From positions 496,001 to 560,000 of the forward strand of contig OZ237772.1 in the NCBI GenBank assembly GCA_965178125.1: a DNA stretch of 64,000 nt, in the 5' to 3' direction. Positions 10,829-23,232 of this stretch are shown piece after piece. The notes under the pieces are model-generated. The model did not search any database. It was given only the letters and a program-made list of their open reading frames with translations, and was not told the origin of the DNA. The stretch's first letter is position 1; every line of letters starts with the position of its first letter. This DNA is from Bilabrum cf. latius. Its lineage: Eukaryota > Bigyra: Bicosoecida > Bigyra > Bicosoecida. Both the position numbers and the translations under genes were made by a program.

Positions 10829-13357
10829 GACCGGAACCACAGCCCCGCGATTCGCTCGGTTGCCTGTGTCCCATCCACCAAAACCCCAACCGCAGCCTCG
10901 TCCTCCCTCTCGCCCTCGTCCTTCTCGCCACCGTCTTCGTTATCCTCGTCCTCATCGCTTCTCTCCAATTCTGACGTGCACGCCCCTGCCCATCTCAGCC
11001 TTGATAGACCACTCCCCTCTCCCAGACCGGCCTAGATCTAGGACAGCCACACCGTAACATCCTCACTCGTCACAGTGGACTGCCCCTCCCGACTGGCAGC
11101 AAACACCAGCTCCACCCCGATGACCGTGCAGGGCCCATCCACTACTGCACGCAGCCGCCCCATCGCCCCTGCATTCTCCTCCCCGCCCGCCTCCCGCAAG
11201 ATGCCCCACTGGCTCATGGACAGTGGCAGTGCCCTAGTCCTGCCCAGCCGACACATGGGTCTACCCTCGCTTGCATTGTCTGCCCCGCTCCTGTCCACTT
11301 CGTCCTCATCCTCACCCCCGTCCCTGTCCCATTCCCTATCCACTCCGCCGCCACCAGCATCCGCTTCTCCACCGGCATTGCTTGCTTGCTCGAGCACAAG
11401 CCTGCACCCGGCCCCAACTCGATTACAGATCTCCGTAGCTGTTCGCTCCGCGGCCCATGCCTCCTAGCCTCCATCGGCCTCCCCCTCCATCCCGGCTCTA
11501 GACTGCTGCAAGGGTGGCCCGGGGCCCAGCAGCACAAGGAGACGGTGAAACTCGCGACTGGCAGCAATGTCGGATTTAGCCGGGGATGGCAGGGTGTAGG
11601 GGACTGCAGGCAGACCCTCTGAGCCGATCCCCTTCCGTACCGTGTCTGCGTGAGGACCTGCTCCAAGTGCTCCCTGTCCCGCTCTGGCAGGACCACCTGA
11701 ACCTGCTCCTGCCCCTGCACCCGCGTTACCGCTCGCACACGCACCAGCACACGCCCCCGCACAAACGCCTGCATGCAAACCTGCAACTGCGTTTGCACCT
11801 GCCCCTACTCCTGCATTCCCGCTCGCATATGCACCAGCACACGCCCCCGCACACACATTTGTGCGCGCAACTGCGCCGGCATCAAGCCGGTCCCCTGCAG
11901 CCTTGGCAGCCGCATCATCATCATCACCTATTAGCTTCTCACTCGTCACACATCCCCACCCCCAGAAGAGAGCTAGATCACAAGGCACAGCAGGAGGGTG
12001 CTCCGAGTCCCCTGCTCCTCCTGCCTTCGCCGCTGTACCTGCTCTCGCAGTGTCACCAGCCGAAGCGGGGCTGCCGGCAGCACTGCCGGCAGCACCACCA
12101 CCTGCTTGCCGCACCTCTGCAGCTCGCGATGCTCCGCTCTCATGTGTACTATCTCTTTCCTCTTGTTCCCTGGCTTTCAGCTCCCTCTTCCTCCTCAGAG
12201 CCTCGTAGAAGCCTCCCTTCTTCTCTTGCCCACGCCCCTACCCATGCCCCTGTCCTTTACCTTGAGTCTTTCCGCGGCCGTCCTACAAATTCCTCCCTCC
12301 CCTCACTTTGTCTGGCACTTTCACACCTCTAATTTCACCCCTTTCCCCACCACCAGCCTCCTCTGTGCCCCCAACCGGCAAGGCCTACGGGCCCCCCGCC
12401 TGCACCTACCCGCATCTAACCCTCACATCTTTCGCCTCCATCACCTTCCAGTGCCACTTGCCGCGGCCCGGGCTTGCGTCTTCCCAGCCCAGGGACCGAC
12501 CGTGCCCCTTCACACCAGCATGCGATGCACTCGGCTCGCTGAAGTCGTGCACCTCGGACCAGCGGTTGTTGAAGGGGTGCAGCCCGGCAGCCTGAAGCAG
12601 CTCCCCGTGGCTCCTCTGTGGCACAGGGGGGTGATCGCCGGGTGCGCCAGGGTTATCACCTCGAACAGCAGTATCTGGCAATGCTCCATCATCCTGGCCG
12701 CCCGTGGTGCCCCCTGCATCTTCGGTCCGAGTCGCGGCGGGAGGAGGAGGACCCGGCAGCATGGCCCGAGGGAGGGCAGCGGCCCAGCACGCCACCCTGA
12801 CTCTCCGGGAGCCCTCCAGGATGGGGCGGCTAGCGGTGCACAGAAATAAATCGCAGTCGAAGATAGCCCTGGTGCGGAGTTGCTGCCCGCAGAAAAACAC
12901 GGAGCAGTTGCGGCAGGAGCGCAGGAAGAGAGAGGTGCGGCAGGCAGCCACCAGGATGGTGCAGTTTTCGCATCGGTCTACGGTGACTTGCTCGGTAGCT
13001 CCAAGGACAAGAATTGTGCTATTCGTGCACTCTGCCAATTTGAACGGAAGTCCGGACACCTGGCTGCGTATGGCTGGAATAATAGGAATTCACTGGGAGT
13101 ATAACAGGTGCACTTCGTAGCTTTATGACCCTTCATCCAGCATTGTCTCACAAATCAGATCGAACAACTAGCTCAGAATTTATGCCAGACACGCGATAGT
13201 CTGATGCAGGGTGCAGCTTCTCCATTGCAGCTTTGCGCTCCATCAGTTTCTGCATCCCTCCTTTCTCGATGGAAGCCATGGCAACAGAGCTATCTGCCCC
13301 ATCGATACTGGGTATTGTATGGACATGTTCTTCAACGTGCGAACTACCGCATCCCAT
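10780..13357 (-). CDS. RP2: RP2-type TBCC-domain protein with long C-terminal extension
   Basis: Homologue of XRP2/RP2, the GTPase-activating protein for ARL3 that works in trafficking of lipidated proteins to cilia. Exon 1 13357-13152 starts MGCGSS, an N-myristoylation and palmitoylation signal as in human RP2. Intron 13151-13064 (GTGAG...GCAG) splices to give a gapless match into the TBCC beta-helix: SGLPFK, TVDRCENC, LRSCRNCSVFFCGQQLRTR, then AGLHPFNNRWSEVHDF. The QQLRTR arginines include the position of the RP2 catalytic Arg finger. After the TBCC domain comes a low-complexity extension of several hundred residues with repeated CAGACA/ASGNAG blocks, giving 829 aa against about 350 in human. 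Many TAG codons fall in the extension. TGA stop at 10780. Confidence 0.88.
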
Positions 13358-13895
13358 TGCGTGCTTCTGTCTTGGTCGTATTGCGAAAATAGACTAAGCG
13401 AACGTGCGTGTGCAATCGTGCGGTGCATGCAGAATTGCGAACAGTTGCAGTTGCACTGCCCACGGACTCACAAATATATTCAAGGAAAGGAAAAACATGA
13501 GAGTATCAAGGATCAGTCGATGCATGAGACAGGCCAAGCAGGCCAAGCCGCCTGTGGCAAGGGCCTGGCTGTCCAAACCAGCGGTGAGTTCAGTGCTGCG
13601 AAGAGGAGACCGGTGGAGCCAGTCCACCGGTGGCCGATCGATCCCATCTCACCCGTTGCAACGAGCCTGCGGCAGGAAAATGCTACCGAACCAATATGCT
13701 GCTGCTGTAATACAATGCTTTCCAAGCGCCCAGTTTGTTATTCCTTTGGGGCTACCTTGGTGCTTGCTGACTGGGCCCCCGGAACGGTGGTACGTGTGCA
13801 CTGGACGGTGGGCGTGGCCCTTTTTCGGGCGAAATGCGGGATCAATCACGCGCTTCTACCAAACCACTATACTTCACAGTTATTCATATTATGAG
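13358..13895. other. Divergent intergenic region
   Basis: 538 bp between RP2 (minus) and the small membrane-anchored protein (plus). Open frames exist, but none shows conserved motifs or biased codon use. It is presumed to be promoter and 5' untranslated sequence. Confidence 0.3.
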
Positions 13896-14378
13896 ATGGG
13901 CATGTTTTGCACCAAATGGCTGGCAGTGGCTAGTCTAGTAGGCCCATCCATGCCCACTCCCCAACAACCGGCAACAACCACCTCCCCCACCACTGATTTT
14001 ACCACTGCTGCACCGCAGAAATGGGGCTTGCTCGCGACCACCGCCGGAGTGATCGGCTGGGCCTTGTTCAGCGGAAGTAGGGCCGCAGTCAAACAGCCCG
14101 AGGCGCAGTGGAACAAGGACAGGAGGCAGCAGATGGTGCCCCCAGAAACGGACAAGCAGGACGACTGGGTGAAGGAAAGACTCAAGCACTCGAGTGGGTA
14201 CAAGGAGGCCCATGCGAAGGGAGAGACAGACGGACAGTTCTCGCCGTTCATGGAGGTGGCGCAGGGGAAGGAAAAGGCCGAGGAGGCGGCTGCTTCCAAG
14301 TATGCCAACGTGAAGGACACGAGTCGAAAACAGGGCGAGGAGGAGCAGGAAGGGGACTTGCATGTGCAGCGGGAGTGA
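13896..14378 (+). CDS. Small single-pass membrane protein, unknown
   Basis: 160-residue open frame from ATG 13896 to TGA 14376. After a Thr/Pro-rich N-terminus there is one hydrophobic segment (WGLLATTAGVIGWALF), then a long charged, Lys/Glu/Gln-rich tail likely to be helical. It contains no in-frame TAG, so it reads the same under either code. I do not recognise a family. A mitochondrial or ER tail-out membrane protein is possible. The start is uncertain because the frame is open upstream to 13404 and a second Met follows two codons later. Confidence 0.5.
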   Translation: MGMFCTKWLAVASLVGPSMPTPQQPATTTSPTTDFTTAAPQKWGLLATTAGVIGWALFSGSRAAVKQPEAQWNKDRRQQMVPPETDKQDDWVKERLKHSSGYKEAHAKGETDGQFSPFMEVAQGKEKAEEAAASKYANVKDTSRKQGEEEQEGDLHVQRE

Positions 14379-14624
14379 TGGGAACTCGAGGTGACGCAAT
14401 GCGTGAATTGTACTATATTTCGGATTGAGATTTGAACCTAGCAGCAGTGAGAAACTTGAGACATGACGCGGTGGCCAAAAGTGTACTCGTCACACTCATA
14501 TTCGCGCCGTGACTTGCGACCAACCGCTGCGACCGCAGAAACATGTGGCCACATTCTTGCACCTACCAGCGGCCAAGCTTAGCCAAGACACAGGTCGAGC
14601 GCCGTTTTGTTGTGTGTAGAGAAT

Positions 14625-17600
14625 ATGAAGATCAATGGTGCGGTTGCATTCGTCGCTGCAGCGGCTGCATCGCTAGCAGCTGGGCACCAGCATGGGTCCA
14701 CGGAGTTCGTTTCGCTGGGATCAATGAAAGCGATTGGCAGGGTAGGCTCCGGGGACTTTATGAACGGCACCGGCGGCGGAATGTACAGGGAACTTGTTTT
14801 GGACATGAACACCTACCCCATCAATGGCGAGGCGGAGTCGATCTATTTCAGCCACAAGGGTGCGATAGTGTCCGGGATGCGCCACCTCGACGATGGCCAG
14901 CGCAGCCTGTTCATACTGCCCCCGGTGGACTCTTCCAATGCGATTGTTCGTGCGCATTATGGTGGGTTTAGCATGCCGGTGGAAGGCGGCGCCTACGCTC
15001 TTCTGGACAACGATTTCGCCATCGTGGAGATGCTTCATCCGAGCTTCCTGGAGGCCCCGCCTTCTTTGTTCCTCTTTGCCGTGGATCGCCAGACATCCGG
15101 GGCAATCCTGCTTGGATCTCGTGCACGCTCTGTGTAGGGATCCGTCGCGGCGGTCGGCAACGAGACGTTTTGCTGGATGGCCCTGTTCAACGGGACCTCG
15201 GACACGGCGCTGACGTGCTGGCGCGCCCCTGCCCCCGGGGAGGACAGATTCCCCGCCCCGCTGGCCAACGGGACCGATGAGCAAGGCACAAACATGACAG
15301 AGCTGCCAGAGGACAGCTACGTGCACTACAGTGCGGTGCAGTTCGAGGACACCACCGGCGCGCACCGGCTGTCTCCCTTCGCGCCCACCTACGGAACCGG
15401 CTCTGTGCACGGCGACCACCGGATCTGCTTCGCGATGGACGGCCAGATCGAGCTGAATGACGGGGACGACGACGGTGCGGTGATGGACGTGGGCGTGGAG
15501 CTGTTCTGCCTGGAGCTGGGCCCTGGCCTCTTGCACGCCATGCCTCGGGTGATCGCCCCCACCAACACCACGGAGGGACGCATGCTCCCGGCCATCGACG
15601 AGGACTCACACCCGCAGCTCATCTGGGACGCAAGCCCTGGGTCCTCCAGCGGTTTCGCGGGGAACAACGAGCTGGCCCTGACCGGGGGGGACTCCATCTG
15701 CCAGACGGCCCAGCCGTGGAGCAATGGCCCGAAGCAGGAGTCTGCCGTGGTCGCCTGCCACCGGGTATTGAACCTGGGCATGGACCCCTCCAACGAAACC
15801 GCAATGGAAGACCCCATGGACGGCTTCATGGTGCACTCCCTCGTGGGGTGGGAAGGCTATCTGCCAGCGAGTGAGGGCTTCGGGAACGACTACTTCAGCG
15901 ACCAAGGGGGTCCGGCGGTGCTGGGGGTGGGCCGGCTGGCCTATGCCGCCTCTTCTGCAGAGGGGGGCGAGGGGCACAGGGACGTCTTCGTGATCGACCA
16001 GCGGCGCAATACGACGGTCCAGATCGAGGTGCCCGTGGGCGACGGCGGCAACTCGCAGGTGCATTTCCTGCAGGCTCTGGGCACGGGGGTGGTGTTCTTC
16101 AACGGCACCTCCACGAGGGGGCAAGAGGGGGCGGACCGTATGATGCACTGGTACGACAGCGACGAAGAGGACGGGTTCTTCCCGGGAGGCGCGTTCAGCA
16201 ACCGCACGGGCGAGATGGGGGCTTTCACGAGCAGCCCAACCCAGGTGGACATGCATGGTCACATGCTGCTCAAGGCCTGTGACGAGCTGCACCTCGCCCA
16301 GATCGGGGCCATGACGCCGCCGTACTACGGCAGCTGGAACGAAACAGGCGCAGGCCACTACCCCGAGATGCGGCCCGCCAACGGCACATGGTGCGGGGGT
16401 TGCGAGGCTGACCTGGGGGAGGGCTCCGGGCAGACCAGCCGCGTGCTTGCATGTGTGCAGGTGCAGCCCATGGCGATGCACGACATGCCCAATCACGTGA
16501 ACCACTCAGACTCCGAGTCCATGGATCTGCTGGAGGCGCGCGCCTTCATCGCAATGCAAGCCGTCAACGAGACTGACGAGAATGGGACAGACACGGGGAA
16601 CACCACCATGGTGCCCATCGAGGTGCAGGGACCCACGGGGGCAGCTCCTGGACTCCACGGGATGGAGCACTCGCTGACTGTGTACTTCCAGCGGCAGGTG
16701 AGCACAGGGGAGGGGGAGGGCATGCCCATGGTTCCGCAGGTGGTGCTGTGGGACGGCACCGCGCATTCGCTGCACGTGGTGGAGGGTACATTCCAGGGAC
16801 AGGCAGGCGGGATCGTGGCTCCGGGGGTGCGATTCGGGAACCCTCCCGGGCTGGCGGTGCACACGCTCGTGCTACCCAGCCGAACCCTGGTGTCCCCGGT
16901 TCGGGGTCAGGCGCTGGTGATGCGGGACGCCGGCACTGCCTCCCAGCAGGCGGAGCACTTCGTGCTGTCCGCTCAGACGATCGACTCTGGCACGCTGCTG
17001 ACGCCTGCCCTGGGACTGTGCTCGATGGCCAGCATCAGGGGGGGGGAGGGCCAGTCCTCTGTGCCCATGGAACTCATGATGGCAAGGAGCCCCGTGTGCC
17101 TGTACGGCGACTGGTCCAACTTGAGCCCGCCTGCAGGGGCGCCCTCCCTGTCCATCGACGGGGTGAGCTCAACGGATCTATTTGCGTCGGCCGCGCTGCT
17201 GTTCCCTGATACTGCGAGCTCGGAGCCATTCGATTTCACCGGGGACTTCGGGAGCGCCCAGATGATGCAGGTCGACAATTACGAGCAAGCAGGTGTGGGG
17301 ACACAGCTAGAGCTGCAGATGTCCTCTGGAGGCGGCGTCGAGGTGACAAGGCACCCGGGGCGGGGACTCTTTTACGATGCAGGTGACCCGGCATAGGCTC
17401 TGCCTGACCTGCCCGAGAACCCGCACAGGGCGCAGGCGGGTGCAGCTCGAGTTTCGGGGGAGACCAATGAGCACACGTGCGCCATCTACCGCGAGCCCGT
17501 GAATGGCACGTGGTGGCTGGACCACCGGCTGTACTGCGAGGCCGATGGCACAGGCACCACACTGATGCACCTGCCGTACACCGCAGGCGCGACTCTCCGG

Positions 17601-19970
17601 GGGCCTCTCGCCTTTGCCAGCTCCTCGAGCTTCGGCAAGGACCTCGGACTCATGTTCGCAGAGAGCCTTGCGGACCAGCAAGGCGCCAGCACGCTGTGGG
17701 TGTTCAACACGAGCAGGGGGCCGTCCAACGAGAGCACCGGGGGCATGCCGCCCAACCCCGTGCAGACCGAGGCCGGGATCATGCTGCATCCCTCGGGGAC
17801 CAGGGCGCAGAGCATGATGCCGTACGACCAGCCGGCCAACCACGTCAACACCACGGTCCCTTACGTGCAGCTGGGCCAGCATTTCATCGTGGAAGGGCGT
17901 GAGGGCGTGACTCTGGTGTGGATCAACAAGACCAACATCGCGATGGACGGGCCACCGGCCATGCACGCCAAAACGCAGCTGGTCCAGAACGTGATCTCGA
18001 TATCAGATCCGGGCCCAGCTGGACAGCTGTTGCCTGAAAACAGCTTTGCCTTGTTTCAGAATGGCAGCACCAGCTTCGAAGTGCTCGTCCGCGGCAGTGT
18101 GGGCAGCGGGAAAGAAGGACTTGTAAGCTTCCACCTGTATGGCTCGCCCGAAATGGCCACTGAGGCTCTCCCCGTTGAGCCAGGGATGGAGTATGAGGCC
18201 ATCCACAGCGTGCGGGCGCTCACGGGAATTGAACATTCCGCCGTATTCGTGGCTCACGAGTCCGTGGAGGGTCGCGTGGATGCGTACTTGCGGTATATCG
18301 GTCAGTCGTACGGGGAGTCCGTCCGTGCCCCGGGGCAGTGGGCCATGCAGACTGCCATCCACTCCTTGAGCACCCCGACAACCGGGCTGGCGTGCTTCGG
18401 GGTGTCGTACAACGGGGACATGATGCCTGCGTGCTGGAAGGGCCCTGGCACGAGCGTGCTGTACATGGAGCACTCGGCAGTGTCGGGCACCATGGGTCGG
18501 TTCCACTCCCTCCGCAACTTCCAGGACGATGCGGTGGCGGTGCGGGCGCATACGCAAGACAGCGGCATCGAGTGGGTCATCATCGAGCCCTCTTTTGCTC
18601 CGGTCAGGCCCAGCGCGCCGCCCTCGGCCTCCCCCACCCCTGCCACGACCGCGTCTGCGACCCCCAGCCCCACGCCGAGTGTCACCGCCAGCGTTTCGGT
18701 GACCCCGACGTCGAGCCTATCCCCTGGCGCGTCTCCCAGCGGCAGCACCACCCCGAGCGTCACTCCGTCGATCAGTGCCACACCCAGCGTGTCGGGCAGC
18801 ACCAGCGTCAGCCCTTCCACCAGCCCCACCCCGAGTGTGTCCAGCAGCGAAGGCTCCGTCCCTTCCAACAGCCCCACCCCGAGTGTGTCGAGCAGCGTCC
18901 CCCCCTCGCCCAGTAGACAGGGTCGCCCCTCCAACACGCCCTTCTCCACCTCCAGTCCCACGGCATCGACCACGCCCACGTCCGGACTGTCCCCGACCCC
19001 GAGCAACTCCCCGCCGCCTCCCAGCAGCAGCCCTACGCCGTCCACCACGCCGGCACCACTGGGAAACCCTTCGCCTCCTGCCCTGGAGCCCTCGGGACAG
19101 CCGCTGCCCGCCAGACCCGCCCGGGTGTGCATCCAGGCCACCAACAACGCGGCCGCATTGGCCTCCCTGATGGTGGCGGAGGTGCGGCTGAGGATGCTGG
19201 GCATCGACGCGGACACTTTCGGGTGCACCGGCGTGCTCTCCGTGGTGGACTTCCTGGAGCGATCGCCGGAGGTGGACACTGACTCGCTGACTGCATGGGT
19301 CACTGCGGTGCGGACCAGACGCGCGCTGGGCGTGCTGGGCGCAGGCTCGCCGCGCCAGTTGCAGATCCAGAGCGCGGACGTGGTGTTGCGGCAGCTTGTC
19401 AACACCACGCAGCAGGCCGCTCGCCTGCAGGCGGTGCTGGACCGTGCCGTGAGCTCGGATGCCTTCGTGTCAGAGGTGAGGACTGACCTGGGGGCATCGG
19501 GCGCGCTGCTGGCAGGCATCGCGGGGCGCCCGCAGGACGGGAGGGTGGGTGCCAACCCCGAGTACGTGGAGCCCGGCCTAGGGGGAGACGGGGACGACGG
19601 CGGCGGGGGTCTCAGCGGTGGTGCAGTGGCCGGGATCGTGATCTTCGTGATCCTTCTGGTGATCGTGGGCGGGGTTGCCCTCCATCTGTACTGCAACGGC
19701 AAGTGCGGCGGAAATGCCAAGAAGAAGGCAACAACCATGCAGATGTCGTACGTGGGCCAGGGGCAGAGCAGCTCAGCCATGCAGGCCACGTACGCTGGCA
19801 TGACGTCAGTGAACAACCCCGTGGGAGGAGGCGGCGGGTACGTCGGTCTCCAGCGAGATGTCCAGCCCGGCTTCCAGGCAGTGCAGATGACGCCCATGCA
19901 GGCGGCGGTGCCATCGGCGGCGGCGCAGCAGATGAGCCACCTGTACGGCAACAGTGGCAGCAGGGTGTGA
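14625..19970 (+). CDS. Giant mucin-like type I membrane glycoprotein
   Basis: 1,781-residue single-exon protein. Signal peptide MKINGAVAFVAAAAASLAAG; large ectodomain with many Asn-X-Ser/Thr sequons (for example FNGTSD, FNGTST, NETDENGT); a Ser/Thr/Pro stalk from about nt 18600 to 19090 made of PSVTPS/SPTPS-type repeats; a Cys-containing globular domain; a transmembrane helix at about residues 1664-1690 (AGIVIFVILLVIVGGVALHLY); and a cytoplasmic tail beginning CNGKCGGNAKKK. Only two TAG codons (15135, 17394) occur, few for its size; TGA stop at 19968. The architecture suggests a cell-surface or cell-wall glycoprotein. No catalytic motif was recognised and the family is unknown. Confidence 0.8.
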
Positions 19971-20478
19971 GTGTGGGTGCGGTGCTGCTCGTCTTGCGTG
20001 TGCGCGCGCCACGCATGCCCTCTCCTACGTGTCCCCGTTGTCTCTGTATCGAGAGTCGTGTGCCGTGGCGCGCGTTCGTCCATTCCAGTGCCAGTAGCCT
20101 AGTACACCTGTAGATTGCGAGGCTGCACCGAGCAGAGCTTGCTTCTGCTTTGTACGGCAGACGGATGGACTTGATGTGTTTGATCCAAATGGATGTCAAT
20201 TGGTTGATGCTTTCGAAAGATTTGGATCGCTAGTTGGGCTTCTGCTATTTTCTAGATACCACGACCTCTGCCTTTATCCGATCCGACCAATTCATGGATT
20301 CCTATGGGACCAGACCAACCCTCACTGGGGCGCAGACAGTCGTCATCCGGATTCTGTGCTCTACCATCTACCCGGTCAATTGTCAGTAGTACACGATGCT
20401 CACTTCATGAGAAAGCAATCTGCCCCTAGCACCACAGCCTCGGGTTGCCCGCAGCGCCTGCAAACCAAAGAGCTGGAG
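19971..20478. other. Convergent intergenic region
   Basis: 508 bp between the stop of the glycoprotein gene and the stop of the rhomboid gene. It becomes AT-richer toward 20100-20400 and shows no coding signature. It is probably the two 3' untranslated regions and terminators. Confidence 0.4.
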
Positions 20479-21318
20479 TCAGTTCCCATGCTTCCTCGCA
20501 GCAGCAGCTCTCTTCCGCATCATGTAATACACAGACCCGATGGCAGTGCCCACAAGGTGCGCCCCGCCGTCCAGCCGCAGCCTCGTCGCCACGGCGGGCA
20601 CCATGAGGACCGCGTTCATGGCCAGCAGCCCCCAGTACAGCTGCTGCCCCGTTGCTGGGATCACGAAGAAAAACCGCCACTGGCTCTGGGGCTCGCTTAG
20701 CATTAGGTAGGACGCCACCGCAAAGACCGCCCCCGATGCACCCAGCCCAGGGACCACCTGTCCGGAGATTGCCCTGTTGATGGGCGCAGAAGCCAGCGAG
20801 GCAGCCAGGCCAGACACCGTGTAGAGCGAGAAGAACTCGGCCGGACTCATCTGGTACCACCTACGAGCGTTCCTCGGCAGGGCAAAGGGCCATGCACCTG
20901 GTAGACTGCGAATGCCCGCCCGATTCGGCTTGGGTGTGGGCGTGAATGGGAGCAGTGCCGCCGCGTCCTGCAGCGGCGAGCCAACCACGAGCCACCCGAT
21001 GACCGAGTTGAGAGCCATCATGTTGAACGCAATGTGCGCCACACTCTGATGGGAGTACGTGCAGCCCAGGGCAGATGCCACCGATGTTAACGTGCCGTGA
21101 TTCTGGTGCACTGTCGAGTGCATGAAGTACTGGTACAGCGAGCGGTGCAGGGCGTCCGATGTCCTGGGCGGTAAAGAAATTACTTGTGCCAGTAGCCCGT
21201 CACCAACAAACTACCATAGTCCAAACACGGCGAGATTGGCTCCGTAAAGCCAGCCATTCATCAGCGTCGCGTCGGTAAGGCTTGATCTGCTCGGACCGCC
21301 GGTTCCGCTCTGCATCAT
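20479..21318 (-). CDS. PARL: PARL/PCP1-like rhomboid protease
   Basis: Intramembrane serine protease of the mitochondrial rhomboid type. Exon 1 21318-21215, a 51-nt intron 21214-21164 (GTAGT...CCAG), exon 2 21163-20479, TGA stop, 262 aa. ANLAVFGLW opens TM1, HIAFNMMALNS matches the conserved HxxxNM region, GLGASGAVF holds the catalytic Ser, and DGGAHLVGTAIG holds the catalytic His. Between them are hydrophobic helices as expected. There is no in-frame TAG. The N-terminus (MMQSGTGGPSRSS) is short for a mitochondrial presequence; the frame stays open upstream through a TAG into an Arg-rich stretch, so the true start may be further 5'. Confidence 0.85.
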
Positions 21319-21751
21319 CGACGTTGCACGCACTCCAGAGCGGCTCCGCTTGGCGCGGCCTTCTTTCTACCATGAAAACCTATCCTGTGACCGTAGAACT
21401 GCAGTGCCAGCGAGTTTAGTGCGCATACCAGGCACTGCTCCAAGAAGCAATGCTTGCAGCCGACGTGAATAGAACGACGACTGCTCTCGCACCACCATAC
21501 TAATGGCACGATACTCTCCTCCGCCATGGGTCGGCCAATCTCGAACAGGACTAAGACCCAGCAACCCCGCAACGCCCTGGCTGGCGCTCATGGGTTCAAG
21601 AGTGTTGCCCTCTTGCCAGTGGTTTGGTTGTTACCAGTTCCGGGTTTGCAGAATGTGTCCACGTGGACGAGAGTACAGAGACGCTGCTTACTTGCTTGCA
21701 AAAGATGTTTGACCCACTCCAGTACTTCTGATCGACACGGGCGATCTCACC
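21319..21751. other. Intergenic region
   Basis: 433 bp between the rhomboid start and the RPN10 stop. No conserved motif was seen. If the rhomboid presequence is longer, its 5' end lies in 21319-21400. Confidence 0.35.
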
Positions 21752-23232
21752 TCATTTCTGATCTCCACCTCCAGCCTCACCGTCCTTGTCCTTGCCCGCA
21801 TCGCCTCCGCCCTCGCCCCCCGCAGAGCCTCCATCCCCTTCCCCCTCACCCTGCCGCAGCGCCCGCAACGCCTCTTGCAGGGCCGGATCATCCGCATCTC
21901 CTCCCTGCAGCAGCTCGGCCAGGAAATCGTCCTGCTGCAGCTGGGCCGCGAGAGCCCCGGCCTCATCGCTCTGGATGTCCCCCGCGCTGCCACTGGCTGT
22001 CCCCGCACTGGGGTCAGAGGACTGCCCCGAGGATGCAGCGGCGCCGGACGCATCACCACTGGCAGGGGCAGCAGCCCGCCTGGGAGCAGCGGGCGCGCTG
22101 GCACCCTGTCCGCCGCTGCTGCTCGAGGCAGGCGTGCTTGGCCCAGGCCCAGGCCCTGCCCCTCCACTGGGCACAGCCTGCACCCCGTCCTCTCCGTCCT
22201 CGTCCTCCTCATCCCCGTCCCCTGCCCCGCCCCCTTCCTGCATGGAGGCCTGGATGGCTGCCTGGATCATCGCCTCCTCGTCACTCAGCCCCCCCATGTC
22301 CATGCCCCCCGTGCCGCCACCCATCTCGCCGTCACCAGCTCCTGCACCAGCGCCTGCATCCCCGCCCCCTGCCCCACCCCACTCCTACGCACTGGCCCGC
22401 AAGGCAGCCTCCAGCTCCGCATCCGCCGCTTGCTGGGTGGCAGCCAGCGAGGCTTGCATCGCAGCCGCCATCTCGTCCCCGGGCCCTCCGCCAGCGGCGC
22501 CCGGCCCCCCACCTGCCGCGCCTGCCATGGCACCAGCCCCGCCAGCGTCTCCGCCCGCGGCAGCACCCCCGCCTATGGCTCCGAATCCGAGGTGGGAGTT
22601 CTGCAGCAGCCCGGAGATGGAGAAGTCGTCCGATGACGGGGGACACAGCAGCAGGTGCGAGTTCCCGTCCTTGTCTGCTGCCTGCACGAATGCCTGGGCA
22701 AGGGACTCGTTCTGCTCATGCTCGCCCACCAGCAGCACGTCCAGCGCCACTGAGTTCTTCCTGAGCTGCTTGCCCAGCGCCACCAGCTCTGCCTCGGAGT
22801 CGGTGATGGGCGAGGCTACGAACAGCACCACCCTAGCCTAAGAGGCGGGCACTGGGCGGCCCTTGAGCGATAGCTGCGAGGTGACTTAAAGAGGTTATAG
22901 TATGGTAGGAAGGTGGCGAATGAGCCATACAGAGTGCTCTGAAAGAGGTGCAGTGCGACGCGCGTCTCACCGCGGCAATTCGGACAGCCTGCAGTGGCCT
23001 AGCGGTGCCAGCCGGTTTGAGGTGGGCAGCATCCATTGCATCCTTAACTTCGGTATCAAGGGCACTACCAGTGTGCAAGATTTCCACGCCTGCCCCGGCG
23101 CTCGTCGCCAGGCCAACGCGCTGGTCGGGAGACTGCAGCCGGAACGTCAGAATGGTATCCAGTCCCATCTGTTGGCTTTCTAGCCGCGACGGGTAGTAGT
23201 CGCCATTCCTAGAATATTCGCTATTGTCCAAG
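21752..23232 (-). CDS. PSMD4: RPN10/PSMD4 proteasome ubiquitin receptor (5' exon not found)
   Basis: Ubiquitin receptor of the 19S proteasome regulatory particle. Exon 23232-22971 encodes the start of the VWA domain (LDNSEYSRNGDYYPSRLESQQ, VGLAT), intron 22970-22838 (GTGAG...TTAG), and exon 22837-21752 continues with RVVLFVASPITDSE and the end of the VWA domain (GNSHLL). Downstream, three UIM-like helices are visible: DEMAAAMQASL, DAELEAALRAS and SDEEAMIQAAIQASM. The tail is acidic and Gly/Ala-rich. One TAG at 22382-22384 falls at the end of the second UIM. TGA stop. The first exon, which should supply the initiator Met and the strand before the DNSEY motif, was not identified between 23236 and 23735, so the model is 5'-incomplete. 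Confidence 0.85.

Noticed and set aside
10529-11057. Plus-strand repeat proteins over the minisatellite
   Set aside because: The 56-bp unit shifts frame every copy, so the same peptide appears in three frames. The coding gene here is RP2 on the minus strand.
15606-16505. 299-codon minus-strand frame
   Set aside because: It is antisense to the glycoprotein ectodomain. Its His/Arg/Val-rich composition is typical of a shadow frame.
18302-20083. 593-codon open frame on the minus strand
   Set aside because: It is antisense to the glycoprotein's repeat stalk and tail. It is open because of composition and has no independent motif.
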